From the NCBI GenBank assembly GCA_951394405.1, contig OX596335.1, positions 4,588,001-4,652,000 on the forward strand: a stretch of DNA of 64,000 nt, in the 5' to 3' direction. Under the pieces are notes generated by a model. The model had not been told where the DNA came from and searched no databases. It saw only the letters and a program-made list of their open reading frames with translations. This document shows positions 1-11,346 of this stretch, one piece after another (the stretch's first letter is position 1; the number at the start of each line of letters is the position of its first letter). Origin of the DNA: Coprinellus micaceus. Its lineage: Eukaryota; Basidiomycota; Agaricomycetes; Agaricales; Psathyrellaceae. The translations under genes were made by a program, and so were the position numbers.

Positions 1-1
1 A

Positions 2-430
2 ATTGACTCTGCCTTTTACTGCCCCTTCACGGAGTTCCATATATCCAGAGCAGTAGTCTCCTTGCCTCATTTACGGCGCCTTGTGGTCAAAGGCGCCAGG
101 TCGTTCCATCAGCCACCACCCTCCATTGACATCTCTCACATCCTACGGCTCGCTCATGGACTGCCCAAGCTCCATCAATTGGCCCTGTCCTTTGACGCGA
201 CTGAAATACAGGGGCACGAACTAGCTGAAGGCGGACCACAGCATCAGCTCAGTCTCTTGGACGTTGACGTCTCCCCCATACTTTCCCCAAGTCGGGTTGC
301 CCGCTGCCTGATAGCCAATTTCCCCAACGTATCGTTTTCTACACACAGCTTCCAACGGCCCGGCGAATCCCAGGTCTTTTCCGACCGATGGAGAGACGTC
401 TCGGCTAGGATACAGCGATCACGACTATGA
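2..430 (+). CDS. F-box/LRR-like family protein, 3' end only
   Basis: The last 142 codons of a family member; the 5' part lies outside the window and the frame is open from base 2. What remains covers the two conserved C-terminal blocks of the family: an 'HILRLAHGLPKLHQLALSFD' block (counterpart of the 'GLRFDTTQ' block of other members) and the 'SPILSPSRVARCLIANFPN' block. Its closest relative in the window is the next gene (756-2308), which shares the unusual 'GHELAEGGP'/'GDELAPGGP' loop, so the pair looks like a tandem duplicate (group D). The presumed role, as for the whole family, is a substrate-binding scaffold of an F-box protein; the F-box end is not visible here. Family membership is clear; function is inferred. 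Confidence 0.75.
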   Translation: MDSAFYCPFTEFHISRAVVSLPHLRRLVVKGARSFHQPPPSIDISHILRLAHGLPKLHQLALSFDATEIQGHELAEGGPQHQLSLLDVDVSPILSPSRVARCLIANFPNVSFSTHSFQRPGESQVFSDRWRDVSARIQRSRL

Positions 431-652
431 CGGATAGGGCGAATGGGAATGGTTCCATTTATACATCCTCCGACATGCTCCCATTTCTTCCACCTGGGTA
501 TACGCCTATCATTCTTGGCTGCCCGTCTTGTCATGATATTAGTAGTGCCTAGTACTTTTCCATGGTTTATACCCTACCTATCTTGCGGGATCACCTGTGT
601 ACAATACTTGATCCCTCCATCCGTATGGGCGCTTGTTCAGCGTTCAGCGTTC

Positions 653-664
653 AACCCTAACCCT
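653..664 (+). promoter_or_regulatory. Telo-box-like motif upstream of 756 gene
   Basis: AACCCTAACCCT, two tandem telomere-type repeats, about 92 bp before the ATG of the following F-box-like gene. The same motif sits 64-82 bp before three other family members (see 11336, 13266, 15186). In yeasts such TTAGGG-type sites are bound by Tbf1-class factors; binding here is inference. Confidence 0.5.
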
Positions 665-755
665 CAGGCACCCGATCGTATCGATTGTGGCGATGCGGGT
701 GCAGGACATGTAAGCGCCCATATCCATCTCCTTTCTCCATCCAACCACAATCGTC

Positions 756-2308
756 ATGGACAGAATTCCGCTGGAACTCATACCCTCGATATGCGACTGC
801 ATGGAGAACAAAGATCTACTCTCCATGGCCCTGTCATCGCACGTCCTGATGGAGCCAGCCCTCGACGCACTCTGGAAAGAGATCAATTCATTCAGGCCGC
901 TCATCTGTTGCTTACCGTCTGATTTGCTGAAGGAGCAGCTCGATGCCGATGGAGGTCGCCCTACGCATGTGAGTGGATATGAGGTGTCATATAGATGGAG
1001 CGAGATTTATTAACGCATTGATAGCACCCTAGACGGGAAGTGAGGTCGCACGACCTCGAGCGGTACACGCGTGTTTACGCCCCTCGGATTCGAATCATAA
1101 ACACGGAGTTGTACCTCAACACTCTATCCACCGGAGTGCTTCAAGGGCTCTACATCGCGACCCGCTTTGTCCCTGGTGCCCTCTCTCCGAATGTCCAGGT
1201 CTTGCATTGGTCAGTCGTCGCCTTCAAGGGCACGCAAAACCTGGATCTGGCTGCCTCGCACATATCTCTTTTCGCCGGCGAGCTCTTATCCGACTTGAAG
1301 ATTTTCGCAATGCCAGGTGACTCTCTTCCACTCTACGTCTCGGCCGTGTTCTTGACCATTGGACGGCTTCCTGCTCTCAAAAAGCTAGACGTGCTGTTCA
1401 TGCTATCCCCTCTTCCAGGCTGTGTGTCCATGGTCAACAAGCTGGTCACGGCGTACCCTTGGGAAAGCCTGCAGTCGCTTCGCATGCAAACCGTTCTGGA
1501 GAGTACTCTGAAGAGCGTTTCAGCTTTACCCCGGCTGGAATCTCTTGCTCTGTGGGGACAAAAGGGTCTGCCCTTGCGGTACGCCCTCGGCCATCCTCCC
1601 ACATACCCCTCCCCGGCGTCTTTTGCCTCCCTTGAAACATTCGTTATTGATTCGATGTCGCTTATTCCCGTCGTCGCACTGCTTCAGCATTTTCCCCTGA
1701 CGAATCGACTTCGAAGTCTGATCGTATCCACCACCGGTGAAGATCCCTCCTTGGAAGCAACGCAAGGGTTCTTTACGGCAATTAGGAACCATGCTAACCC
1801 ATCTACCTTCATCGACATCTATCTTGAAATGTCCGGGTTAGTGAACCCTCCGACAGAACTCATAGAAAGTCCTATCGTTGTCGACCAACTCACCGACATC
1901 TCACCCCTCTTCTCATTCAAGAAGCTGAGGCAAATATACCTCGGCGGGTCCCTCCTTGACTGCCGGTTCGGGCCATCACATGTGGCTGAACTAATAGTGG
2001 CTTTGCCGGAAATTGAAACGCTACATATTGTCAAAGGAGACCTATCATGGAATACGCCGCCATCCCTTGGCTTCGATCACATTGTCCAACTAGCTCAGGG
2101 GTTACCCCAGCTTCAATTCCTCGGGCTGTACTTTGACGCCACGCAGGTTCGGGGAGATGAATTGGCCCCCGGAGGCCCGTTTCGTAGCCTTGAAACGCTC
2201 AGCGTGCATTGGTCTCCGATACTCTCTCCGAGCAGGGTTTTGCGCTGCCTTCGGGCGAACTTTCCGAACCTACGCACCCTGGAGCACAGACCCGATCTCG
2301 TCCCCTAG
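756..2308 (+). CDS. F-box/LRR-like family protein (group D)
   Basis: Two exons. Exon 1 (756-968, 71 codons) carries the F-box-like motif: 'IPLELIPSICDCMENKDLL' then 'ALDALWKEINSFRPLICCLP'. A strong GTGAGT donor at 969 and an AG at 1023-1024 give a 56 bp phase-0 intron; an AG at 1031-1032 would break the frame. Exon 2 (1025-2308) opens with the family signature 'DLERYTRVYAPRIRII', continues through an irregular leucine-rich scaffold including 'ASHISLFAGELLSDL', and closes with 'SPILSPSRVLRCLRANFPN'. Predicted length is 498 residues. No membrane segment or signal peptide. F-box proteins connect Skp1-cullin ligases to substrates; the LRR-like part would bind the substrate. The ligase role is inferred from the family, and substrates are unknown. 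The exact acceptor is the least certain point. Confidence 0.75.
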
Positions 2309-4507
2309 ATAATTAAGGACCGGTGGCAAGTGGTGGCAGATGGGATACATCAAGCTCACGGAGGCGAGTGAGAACAAGACCTTCCGAGCAACTACTCCAT
2401 ATCCCTGCTTTCGTTCCTGCTCAGAATCCCTTAGCCGAGTAATTATATGTGATAATGTCTTCCGAACGCTCTTTCATAGACACACTTCTTCTCTGTCTCA
2501 TCGAATGCCTCTAGTCTTGTTGTCTGCCACGGTCCTTAACTTTTTCGACTCGGATGTCGTCCGTCTCCCTTGACTTGCAGCTGTCGTACTCTGTCGTACC
2601 ACACAGCTTCCTGTTTCTAACTGTAGACTGCCGCACCCGTCACCTAGGTATATATGTCTCCTATATCTGTCGATAAGCCGGCGTCCTATTGCCCTGGACG
2701 TCTGTCCGAAGCTTGGGGGAACGTGGCGAGTGTGACACTTGTTCGGGTCTCGAGCACGTGTCGCACTGGGTGTGTGGGTCTAGCGCTGGTGAATGGCGGT
2801 CTACGTCGATGAAAGTGAACGACAGTCGATAAGTAACAACCGCCCCATGACCACCAGTATATGGCAGCCGGACCTGTCGCGTTCGCGAAGGCGCTGGTGA
2901 TGGGCGGATGGGACGGGCGCCAAAACTCGAGGAGCCAGAGTTTGATGAGTGCTCGCCGGTAAATGGCCGACTTCCTCGCCAGTGGACAGGACATGGATAC
3001 AGCGACCACAAATAGGTAAGTACCAATCACCTCATGGCCACCAGTCCGGGGCAGCCCGACTTGGGAGTCATGCAGTCATCGTGAAGGCGCCGGTGGTATC
3101 GTGGGCGCCTAAAACGAGGAGCGAGAGTCTGACTGAATGTGAAACCACCAAACCCTCTGCCAGTGAACAGGACAGTGGCTGTGAACGCTAGAGAGCCATC
3201 TGAAATGGCCTGGGAGACGACAAAGAACACGGAGAAGTTGCCTCAGGCTTCGTCCAAGTGACCTTTGCTCAGTCAATCATGGGTTGCAATGGCTCCATCC
3301 CACCCTACACAAGACCCTTCAGACATCGCAAATCTCTGAAGCGCGCGTAGGCCTCGGCACAAGCCACCCGGCGGTACACGAGGGCAAGCGTTGGGCCACA
3401 TACATAGCCGTCAGGTCGCCCCGGATCGAAGATCGAAGACAAGGTCATGCACTCGCCAGTACCTCGCGCAGACTGCTTGGCGTGGCACGTCGCGTGCGGG
3501 GTACGGCCTTACCTTCGCGATCTCTTCGACACACCGTCGTTCTCGCATCGCGTATCAAAGGAAACTCGAATACGGTCAGAACAACAACAATAGAAATGGG
3601 TAGAGTCAGAAGAAGGATTATACAAAGGCGACAAATGATATTCAATTCCGTATTTTCCGACATCTGGAGATCTTGTCGTCTTTGTTCCAATTTCAGAGGA
3701 TGCGGTGGGCGAGGAGCCGGGTGCTGGGTGTACGCGTGTGCCCTCGTCCCGTGTCAGTGAAAGCACTGAATGACTTCTCTACGACTGAGGAAAGGGAGTA
3801 CACATCAAATTTGAGGATAAGAGATTGGTAGCGCCCGTGGTGGTTAGTTAACCCTACAGCATAGAACGCGGTAGGACGCCGGCGTATGGCCACTGACTCG
3901 AATAGACGAATCGAGCATCACCAAAGGGCACATAACGACAGAGAAAGTGCCGTCAAAGGTTGAAAGCTGTAGTTTCTAGAAGGGAGGAAGGAGCGTACAC
4001 GCAACATCCTCCCAGCAACCCGCCGTTAGCCAACGACTCGTGAACGGCTCGGGAACCTAGGTCTACTGCAGTCGCGCTGGAGCTGGTTCACCCGGCCGCG
4101 AATTGGCCCACAGTGGATTGGTTTGCCCCGATGTCGAGGCTGGGTTGGTCCGCCCGCTCCCCACACAACACACAGCCCAAGGGCGGGGAAATAGGTCGAC
4201 CCCCACACACGTCTTGCTTGCCTACCTATTAATTAGACTTTGGTACAGCCTTTGAGGGGTTCGTTCCCCGCGACGTTGCTATGAGGTTTAGACCGGTTCA
4301 CGGGTGTTGTAGTGGGTTGGGTGGAGAGCATAAGAGTAGCGTGCAATGGTCTATTGGTAATGAGTGATTAATGGATATACATTGCCCACATCCACGACTT
4401 CCGTTGCTCTCTGGGGTGGTTGGTTGGAGGCTAGGCGTTCGGTGAGTTTTGGTAAGGAAGGTAAGGGAATATGGGGCTTACAGAGGCGAGCTCCAGCAGC
4501 GTTTCTT
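2309..4507. other. Spacer without a recognisable gene
   Basis: About 2.2 kb between the F-box-like gene and COX6. Open frames up to 158 codons occur on both strands but show no family motif, no conserved splice pattern and no consistent frame. The only structure seen is a diverged direct repeat at 2830-3190. Confidence 0.5.
2830..3190. repeat. Diverged tandem direct repeat, unit about 181-188 bp
   Basis: Two adjacent copies (about 2830-3015 and 3016-3190) align in order through several blocks: 'CCATGACCACCAGT' with 'TCATGGCCACCAGT', 'GCGCCAAAACTCGAGGAG' with 'GCGCCTAAAACGAGGAG', and 'GCCAGTGGACAGGACA' with 'GCCAGTGAACAGGACA'. Spacing between matching blocks varies from 181 to 188 bp, so the copies carry small indels. 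No coding frame is conserved between them. Confidence 0.6.
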
Positions 4508-4979
4508 TTATGAAGTGTAGAGCTCCTCCTTGAGATGGATACCTGGAATCAAATCTCAGCAACTCGTCCAGTCGGCCAATAACCTCCAATAACGCACCAA
4601 GCTCCTCACGCAAAGGCTTCAACTCCTGAACGTAAGCCTCATATTGGCTCTTGTTCTCAACCTTCTCCTTGACACCCTCGAAGATACGGACAGCGGTCGC
4701 ATAGCAGTTGACGCGACGAGCGGCCTGGACGGCGGCGGTGATGACCTGGGGAGATGGAACCAAATCGTGCGCAAAGCAGTTATTCAATCCACGCTGGACC
4801 TCGAACAAGTCCTCAGCCTGCTGGAAAAACTTGACATATCGGTCGGTGAACTGCTCAAAGGTCTCCTGAGCGTGTCCGCTGGCGGCGCGGACGGCGAGGA
4901 CGGGGGCAACGCGGGCCCTGGAGGTGAGGGCGGGGCGTGCAGCAGCGCGGAAGACGTTGGCGGCAATGCGGGCGTTCAT
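4508..4979 (-). CDS. COX6: Cytochrome c oxidase subunit 6 (COX5A family)
   Basis: Nuclear-encoded structural subunit of respiratory complex IV in the mitochondrial inner membrane (yeast Cox6, mammalian COX5A). Two exons: 4598-4979 and 4508-4542, split by a 55 bp GT-AG intron (4543-4597). Splicing removes an unlike run-on and gives the expected family ending 'ELG-IHLKEELYTS'. The 138-residue product starts with an Arg/Ala-rich, acid-free presequence (about residues 1-33) typical of matrix targeting, followed by the hallmark blocks 'FTDRYVKFFQQAEDLFEVQ', 'RGLNNCFAHDLVPSP' and 'RIFEGVKEKVENKSQYEAY'. The start is placed at the ATG at 4979; an in-frame upstream extension to 5141 lacks targeting character and is probably 5' UTR. 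Flanking spacers on both sides contain no other gene. Confidence 0.95.
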
Positions 4980-6616
4980 CGTGGACGGCGACGAGGGGAA
5001 TGGGCACGGTGCGGTGGGTGAGGGCAGAAAACTCGGGTCGTCGCGGGAACAGCCGGCAGCCATCAGGCCATCATCGCTGGACATCACGGGACCACACTCT
5101 GGGCGCACCTCGCCCGATGCCTCTTGGACTCGAACCACCACCTCGAATGAATCTCTGCGTTGTCTGGCACGGTTTCGTCCGGATACGCCTCTGATAGACC
5201 CATAGGCGATGTTTCAGCAAGATAGGAAGCAATCCGGGCGCCCAAGGACGCCCTTCAAGCTATTCTCAACACACTGCAAAAGAATCGCGCTGGAACAAGA
5301 CCTCTACCACGTCGACAATGCCATGAATTGCTTAGAATCAACAGAACGTCATCGAGGCACTGGGTTTTCCCCCTCGCCATCGCGACGGGGGTGTGCGCAC
5401 AGCCCGTCTCATAAATCCAGTACCGCCACGAGGCCACAATGACGGCACGGTGCCAATCACGGTTCGTATCGCTTTCGGGTTCATTTCGGGAGGGCGCTCG
5501 GCTCAAGGGAGGCTGTCTCTGTGACGTAGTTCGTCGGTATCCCGACCCCTCGGATGAGCCTTCAGCTTGACCAGGCCGTTCGTTTGTGCCCATGCTTACG
5601 ACGAAGCCATCTCCAGTCCATAGTTTGGATTACTAGCTCGGCCGAGCTGCATCGCCTCTATCCGTCTGACAGACAGATTGGCCTCGTGGGCGTTCTCAGG
5701 TTCGGGGCACGGGTTGTTTGCATCGACCCGAACATTAATCAAGCCGACCAGCAAGCTATCATGGGCCTTCTATCCCTGTGGTCTGGATCGTCCGGCAGGT
5801 AGGCTGTTCCAGTCGCTCACTCTCTCCTCCTACGCTCTGTCGTCATAAAACTTTTTATCTTCCAGTTCGGCTGCTCGTGCTGCCGGCATGCCTTGGGGGT
5901 GCATCGACACCACCTGCAGCACGGCCGTTGAACTCTCGACGCCTCGATCTAGTCGGTTCTTCGCAATCGGTCGGTACGAGAACTCTCCAGCACCACGCGT
6001 ATGCCCCATATCTTCATCCCCAGCCCATCGTTCATAGCTAACGCTGCCTCGGACAGTTTAATTTCGTTCCGTTGATGGGAGAGCTCCGACTCTCGTTCAA
6101 CGCACTGCCCCGAGAACCTATCGACACGCTTTCTTAATTTATGATTAGGTGACGGGGTGAAGGTGGATGGGCCTTCGGTGCCTTTACCGCCCGCCACCCG
6201 CAAGCGCCCATGGATCTTCCCCAACGGGTTCCTGGAGAGTATATCCCGATGGTCTCGACTTTTAAGCATTCAGACGCAATAGATGGCGTTTCACTCCAAC
6301 CGAGAAGTCCTACCGCTCGAGCTTCCTTTCCGATCGGTGAGTAGCTTCCAGGAAGCCTGTTCTCGACTAATCCTACTTGTTTTGTGGCTCCCGATCGTCA
6401 TAGGCTATGGGGAGGGGGTCTTCTGGTTCTCAGCCACGAGGAAGTCATCTTCGAAGCGAACATGACGTTTGTTCCGTGCAAGGTTCGAAGACTCCCCCGA
6501 TTATGGCTGTGACGAACCCTAAACATAGCCCCCGCCCCTGGCTCACCGACTCGCACGTCGCACCGCCCCGTCTATCTCCATTAGGCAAAACACCGGCTTT
6601 GCTTAGCCACGACCAC
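4980..6616. other. Spacer between COX6 and the bZIP gene
   Basis: About 1.6 kb with only short unconvincing open frames on both strands. It should include the COX6 promoter (minus strand) and the bZIP upstream region. A 16-codon open frame (6462-6512) and a longer one starting at ATG 6503 lie before the TATA box at 6617 and would not be in a transcript started there. Confidence 0.45.
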
Positions 6617-6623
6617 TATAAAG
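6617..6623 (+). promoter_or_regulatory. TATA box of the bZIP gene
   Basis: TATAAAG lies 139 bp before the ATG at 6762 and is followed by a pyrimidine-rich stretch (about 6650-6690) suited to transcription start. The interval from there to the ATG has no other ATG, so Gcn4-type upstream-ORF control is not predicted for a transcript from this box. The leader contains CGAGTCACTCAG, one base off the TGAGTCA/TGACTCA site bound by Gcn4-type factors. Confidence 0.5.
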
Positions 6624-6761
6624 GAGGCTGCGCTGGGTCATTCAAAGTCACCATCGCTTTCCTGCCTTTCCTCCTTCAAACACCTACTCAGTGAAACAAA
6701 ACCGAGTCACTCAGCGTCAACAACCATCGCCATCTTCCCCAGCATCACAGTGGCTCACAAC

Positions 6762-7361
6762 ATGCAGAACGAATTCACCGACCCCGCTTTCTTCGCCATG
6801 AACATGAGCATGCCTATGAACATGGGCTACGGGCACTCTGCGCCTGCGCACAACCAGTTCACCATCGTCCCCTCCGGCTCCCACCAACCACAGCAACAGC
6901 CTCCTGCGTACGAGCAGGTTCCCTCGCCTTCGTCCCTCGTCCACCGGCGCCGCCGATCCAACAGCCGGAGGATGAGCCCTGATGATTTGATCCCCCTGGA
7001 CGCCCCCACTCAACCCCGCCGATACAACATCCCTTCCTCCACCTCGCGGAAAGACGTCCCCTCCTACTACTCCTCCTCCAAGCGCCCCTCATACTCGCGC
7101 GTTTCCGACGACGAGGAAGACGAGCTCACCGAGGAGCCACTCGCGGCCAACGCCACCGACCAGGAGAAGATCGAGTGGAGACGTCGTCAGAATACCCTCG
7201 CCGCGCGTCGGAGCCGCAAGCGCAAGTTGCAGCAGGTCCAGGACCTTCAGCAGACGGTTGAGGATTTGACCAAGGAGAGGGAGGTGTGGAGGACGAGGGC
7301 CCTTACCCTCAGGCAACTCTTGATCAGCCACGGAATTCTCTGCCCCGACTTCAAGGACTGA
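6762..7361 (+). CDS. bZIP transcription factor, Gcn4/CpcA-like
   Basis: Single-exon gene of 199 residues. The C-terminal third is a classic basic leucine zipper: basic region about residues 139-155 ('RRRQNTLAARRSRKRK', with the N-x7-R pattern NTLAARRSR that contacts DNA), then a heptad-spaced zipper to about residue 190 and a short tail. This basic region matches the Gcn4/CpcA/cpc-1 class, which controls amino-acid biosynthesis genes. The N-terminal part is Met/Pro/Ser/Gln-rich (methionine repeats in the first 25 residues), then a basic RRRRSNSRR patch and an acidic 'SDDEEDELTEEP' segment just before the basic region, consistent with a disordered activation domain. The ATG at 6762 is chosen over an in-frame GTG at 6750. 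The zipper is short, so the partner and exact orthology are uncertain. Confidence 0.85.
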   Translation: MQNEFTDPAFFAMNMSMPMNMGYGHSAPAHNQFTIVPSGSHQPQQQPPAYEQVPSPSSLVHRRRRSNSRRMSPDDLIPLDAPTQPRRYNIPSSTSRKDVPSYYSSSKRPSYSRVSDDEEDELTEEPLAANATDQEKIEWRRRQNTLAARRSRKRKLQQVQDLQQTVEDLTKEREVWRTRALTLRQLLISHGILCPDFKD

Positions 7362-7472
7362 ATGCGCGTCGCTCTTCGATGATTCATCAAGCGAACCTCT
7401 TATCCTAAACTCGGCGACTGAACACCCCCTATACCCGCCAGCCCATCCCCTCACCTCGTCTATTTAGACAAG

Positions 7473-8106
7473 ATGGACCCATGGGAATGGGTTGAGGCCG
7501 ACACCCCTGCCCCTTTCGACTTCTACACGGAGCCAATCCCACCTAGAAGCCTGGAAGCCCAGAATCGCATCCACCAAGAAAACCTATCGTTATGGCTGCT
7601 CACTAATCCCTTGTACCCCTCTGAGGGAGCAGGAGCGCGCTATCGACAACGTGAGTCTTCTCTGGCATTTCTGCTCCACGGAACAAATGAACTGATCAAT
7701 ACCGCGTCTTTTCTTAGGTGTACCATTACTTTATCTTCTGGATACGGTTCCCGCAGGGGTTCTTCGACAACCTAATCGGCCGCGGACTGTTCTGTGGATC
7801 GAATCTTCCAGCATGGATCGCGCTGAAGATCTTTCTCATCCATCCACCCGGACTTCGATTTCCATCCCATCCATATGTGACCAGAGGAAACCTACGGACT
7901 ACTGTAAATTATCTCCTCCGCCTCCCATGGACAGATTGTACATTTATGCATATCTCGAACCTTCGAACCTTCGACTCTCTTACTCTACTGTTGTCGGACC
8001 ACTTGGCGATACAGTACCTTCAGTTGGCTACTGCCCTCCTTTACCTCTCTCCCTTCCTCGAACTCTACTCCTTGGATGTACAACACCCCCTCTCAACCCT
8101 CAATAG
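7473..8106 (+). CDS. Unrecognised small protein, two exons
   Basis: Candidate gene. Exon 1 (7473-7650) starts at an ATG with a tryptophan/proline-rich beginning ('MDPWEWVEADTPAPFDFY'). A clean GTGAGT donor at 7651 and a TTCTTAG acceptor ending at 7717 bound a 67 bp intron, and exon 2 (7718-8106) stays open to give 188 residues. No domain is recognised. Another frame of exon 2 is also open and hydrophobic (to 8164), so the exon 2 frame rests on the splice sites alone. It lies 110 bp after the bZIP gene in the same direction, with no visible link of function. Confidence 0.35.
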
Positions 8107-9198
8107 ACGGATCGTTTCATCTCAACTTTGGACGCCTGGCCCTCTCAGCACCCCCAAGCAATGACTCGCAAGTACTTCCGAGGAGCAACGACAATCGCCG
8201 CTGTCACTGTCTCAAGCCACAGTCTAGATATGACAAAAATCTTGAATGATACCTAGGCACCAGCACGACGCCGATCGTCGTGGCCACCGCTGCCTTCGAA
8301 CCGCCCTACCACCGTCCTTGCCGGGTGCTTTGACAACATCACTGTGCCCGGTGTCGATCCTCAAACGGCATGCACTGCTCGCTGCCGTCACCCCGCGCAC
8401 CCCCTTATCTACCGGATCGCCTTGCCGTGTGGCAGCGCCCTGCGGCGCGGAAAAACTGAAATGTGTCAAGGGCGAACCTCTCACAGCATGACACGGAACC
8501 ATACCATGACTGGTGCGGGCGCATGAGGTGGTGAGTGGGCCTGTGTCAAGTATCGGCGCGGGGCCGATTCTCCAGGTACACCGCGGGAAGACGTTGGAGT
8601 GGGTGTCAAGGAGGGACAAGAGCTGTGGTTCGACTGGCCAATTACAAGAGCCATATCACCGTATCCTAGTAAGTCGATGTGTACTTCTCTGCGAGACAAG
8701 GGGTCTGATTGGCTACGAGCGCTTAGGCGGCGACTTCGGAAAGCGCTTGCGTACTCGGCGCTCTGCCCTGTTGCTTCGAAAACAATTTATTTTTCTATCC
8801 ACGAGGAATGCATCCTGTGTATGCACATATGTCAAGAAGGCGTGGAGGACCACCCTGCGACCCTAGTCGGACTCATTCGGGTCTCTTCGACTCTGAGCCT
8901 TCGCATGGTCAGTCGAGGGTTTATCACATGCCTTCAACGGGCGCTTACACTGCCGATTGGCGCCCAAGAGGCCGCCTCCGGAGGTGCACCGCAATAGAGC
9001 CCGGCGTGACCATATCGCAGTTTAGCCCCCATGAGCGTCCTAAGAGTGTGAAATAGGCGCTGAGAATAAGTACAGTAGGTATGACGGGAGGGTATGGTTG
9101 GAGAGTAATGAAGTTGAAGAGTGTGCTGCATAATATTCTGTCCAAGAAGAAAGCGAGTGGAAGCATGTCTCGAGTGCAGGTGCAACCATGTCTCGTCG
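8107..9198. other. Spacer without a recognisable gene
   Basis: About 1.1 kb. Several overlapping short open frames on both strands, none with family motifs or matching splice sites. It includes the 3' flank of the minus-strand F-box-like gene at 9199. Confidence 0.4.
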
Positions 9199-10948
9199 TC
9201 AGCGCGGAGTCCTCCATGCTCCCTTGACCACCGCAAGCCACTGCCATTCCCATGTCGACATGTCCGGCCTTGTGGGTCCAGCGGCGATGGTATGCAGCTC
9301 TTCAAGCCTCGGAAAGTACATCCTTATAAACCAAACGACATTCCAGTGGGAGCTGATGGGAGAGTCACCGACGCGCAGAGTCCGTAGTCGAGGATACCAC
9401 TTCTCGGGCAGCGCTTTCAAGTCCCACTCCATAATCTGGGTAGTGTCGAAGCGGAGTCCAAGCTCGCGGAGCGATGGGCAATAGTCGAGCAGCCGGATGA
9501 TGTGGGTGTGGTTGATTGAAGGGAGCCGTTGGAGGCAAGGGAAGTCCGGGCATAGGTTGAGGACCTCTAGTGCAGGCCAAGCGGCGGAAAGAGCCAGAAC
9601 CTCCTCTGGGCCAATGGGGATGCACACCTTGCACAATCGAATATCCAAAACCCTGAGCTTGTGGAAGCTATACAGGGGTTTTATGTCGATGGGAACTTCG
9701 GAGAAGACTGTCGCTTGACACGGACGTCGGATTACTGGAGAGCGGGGCTCGTCGTCTTCGTCCTCATCCTCCACGATGCTGTCGTCATCGTTGTTGTTTT
9801 GAGCCTCTGTGATGGCCAGGTTCCGGGGCTCGGTGATGACTAGGCGCTGCAGCGTCTGACGATTGCAAGACCCAACCGTATGCGAAATGATGTGCTGAAC
9901 GTTATGCCCAAGATTACGGTCCTCTACCCGTCGAAAACTTTGGGGCGCATCGCTGAGTTCAATCTTGCAGACAAAAGCCGCGACAACGTTGTCTGGGCAG
10001 ACGAGATAAGTCAAAAGTTCGGGGATACCCATGGGGAAAGAAGTCCGAATGGATACAACACGAAGGGACGGGAAGGAATTGATAGTGGCTGGTGGCGGTC
10101 TCGAATCGTTGGGGAAATTCATGAAAGAATGGGCTTCTAAGCACAACGAGAGTAGCCGGGCAGGTCGCGTCGAGTGTGCTAGGTTCGATAGGAAGCTGCC
10201 TGTGTCTCTTCCAAGTTTGAGGTGTTCGAGGGAACTCCAGCAAGAATCGGAGATCCCATCGATCCTCCCACCCTTCAACGCCCGGAGGTCAAGTTCTTTG
10301 AGATTTTGGAGATGGGTAGAGATGAAGGAGAGGAGGATGGAATGGGGATGAAGGCCATAGTCGAAAGCGACGAAACGGGAGATTCTATCCCCGAGAAATA
10401 AGGATACGTACGGGGGGAGCAAACGGCAAAAATCGTGCCCCAACCAGGAATGCGCGTCGCTGAACGACGGCCAGCGAAGCTCCTTTAGAGAAGGAGCCAG
10501 CACTCCGATCTTGTGGTACGTAACTAGTTGGAGGGACTGGAAGAACTCGATCGAGAAGATCTTGTCCCGACTTGAGAGGACCGGGGCCAGTCTACGGATT
10601 CGGCGGGCGTAGAAGGTGAGGTACCTCTCCAGGTCTTGGAGCTTTATTCCTCGCATAAAAGACTGTTTCACAACGACCATCAGACTAGGACGCCCCTCGA
10701 ACAAAACGGAATCTTACCACGACGGGTATGCTAGTGTTAGAACTCATCCTTCGCTGCCAATGCCACAAGTCGCGTGGAAGGGTTGCCGCAATGGCGTTGA
10801 AAGAATCGACGTCCCTCCAGAGACTGTCGAGCGCAGGCCCCAGCGACGACCGACACGTCAATGCCATCGATAGTGACGCTGCTTTGGTCGACTCGTCGCA
10901 TATAGAGCGCACGATTTCGGGAAGTTGGAAGCACTGGACCATGGCCAT
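9199..10948 (-). CDS. F-box/LRR-like family protein with acidic insert
   Basis: Exon 1 (10718-10948, 77 codons) holds the F-box-like motif 'LPEIVRSICDESTKAASLS' and 'GPALDSLWRDVDSF'. A 55 bp phase-0 intron (10663-10717, GTAAGA donor, CAG acceptor) leads to exon 2 (9199-10662) starting 'SFMRGIKLQDLERYLTFY'. The predicted 564-residue protein has the family blocks 'LLPPYVSLFLGDRISRF', 'LDIRLCKVCIPIGPEEV', 'INHTHIIRLLDYCPSLRELG' and 'GDSPISSHWNVVWFIRMYFP'. It differs from its neighbours by an acidic insert ('DDDSIVEDEDEDDEP') of about 35 residues before the 'DIKPLYSFHKL' block. Start could be either of two ATGs (10948 or 10942); other members begin at the second. It faces the 11418 gene across a 470 bp divergent promoter. 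Confidence 0.8.
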
Positions 10949-11012
10949 TGAAGGTAAGCGCCTCGGAGAGTTGGGAAATCGAGGTGCAATCGGACGCACC
11001 GTTGGCTCATGT

Positions 11013-11019
11013 ATTTATA
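11013..11019 (-). promoter_or_regulatory. TATA box of the 9199-10948 gene
   Basis: TATAAAT on the minus strand, 65 bp before the ATG at 10948, in the shared divergent spacer 10949-11417. No second clear TATA is seen for the plus-strand gene at 11418, which instead has a telo-box-like motif. Confidence 0.4.
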
Positions 11020-11335
11020 CTACCTCTGCATCAAGAAGAACAGGGATTCTTTCAAGTACATCTGGCATACCATCTTGCACTTTGAGCTTCGATACCCAGT
11101 GTGACGTGGATTTCCCGAGAAGCTCCAATTTGACCTTGAAACGAAGCCCTACCATGGCCCATTTGTCGGTTACTCCCTATTCCTCGGGGCTCTTCGTCAA
11201 GATATTTCATCGACGAGAATTTATAGAGTAGTTCTGAGTAAAGAACGGGGTTTCGAGGAGGCAGAGGGATGAAATTATAGAAACTGTGGTGATGACCGTG
11301 GTTCAGGGAAGAGTTTCCGGGATCACTGTGTCCAG

Positions 11336-11346
11336 AAACCCTAACC
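11336..11346 (+). promoter_or_regulatory. Telo-box-like motif upstream of 11418 gene
   Basis: AAACCCTAACC, 72 bp before the ATG, same orientation and similar distance as in the 756, 13341 and 15274 genes. Confidence 0.5.

Noticed and set aside
653..664. AACCCTAACCCT as evidence of a telomere or subtelomere
   Set aside because: Only two repeat units at each site, always just before genes, with ordinary genes on both sides; a promoter motif fits better.
4431..5141. A single 236-codon COX6 frame starting at 5141 and running to 4431
   Set aside because: The ends do not fit the family. The upstream 54 codons lack targeting character, and the downstream run-on is intron: a 55 bp GT-AG intron restores the expected short C-terminus.
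5120..5160. Possible tRNA T-arm (minus-strand GGTTCGAGTCC)
   Set aside because: The expected T-stem pairing, acceptor stem and D-arm are absent on either side.
6462..6512. Short upstream ORF before the bZIP gene as Gcn4-type translational control
   Set aside because: It lies before the TATA box at 6617, so a transcript started there would not contain it; the leader after the box has no ATG.
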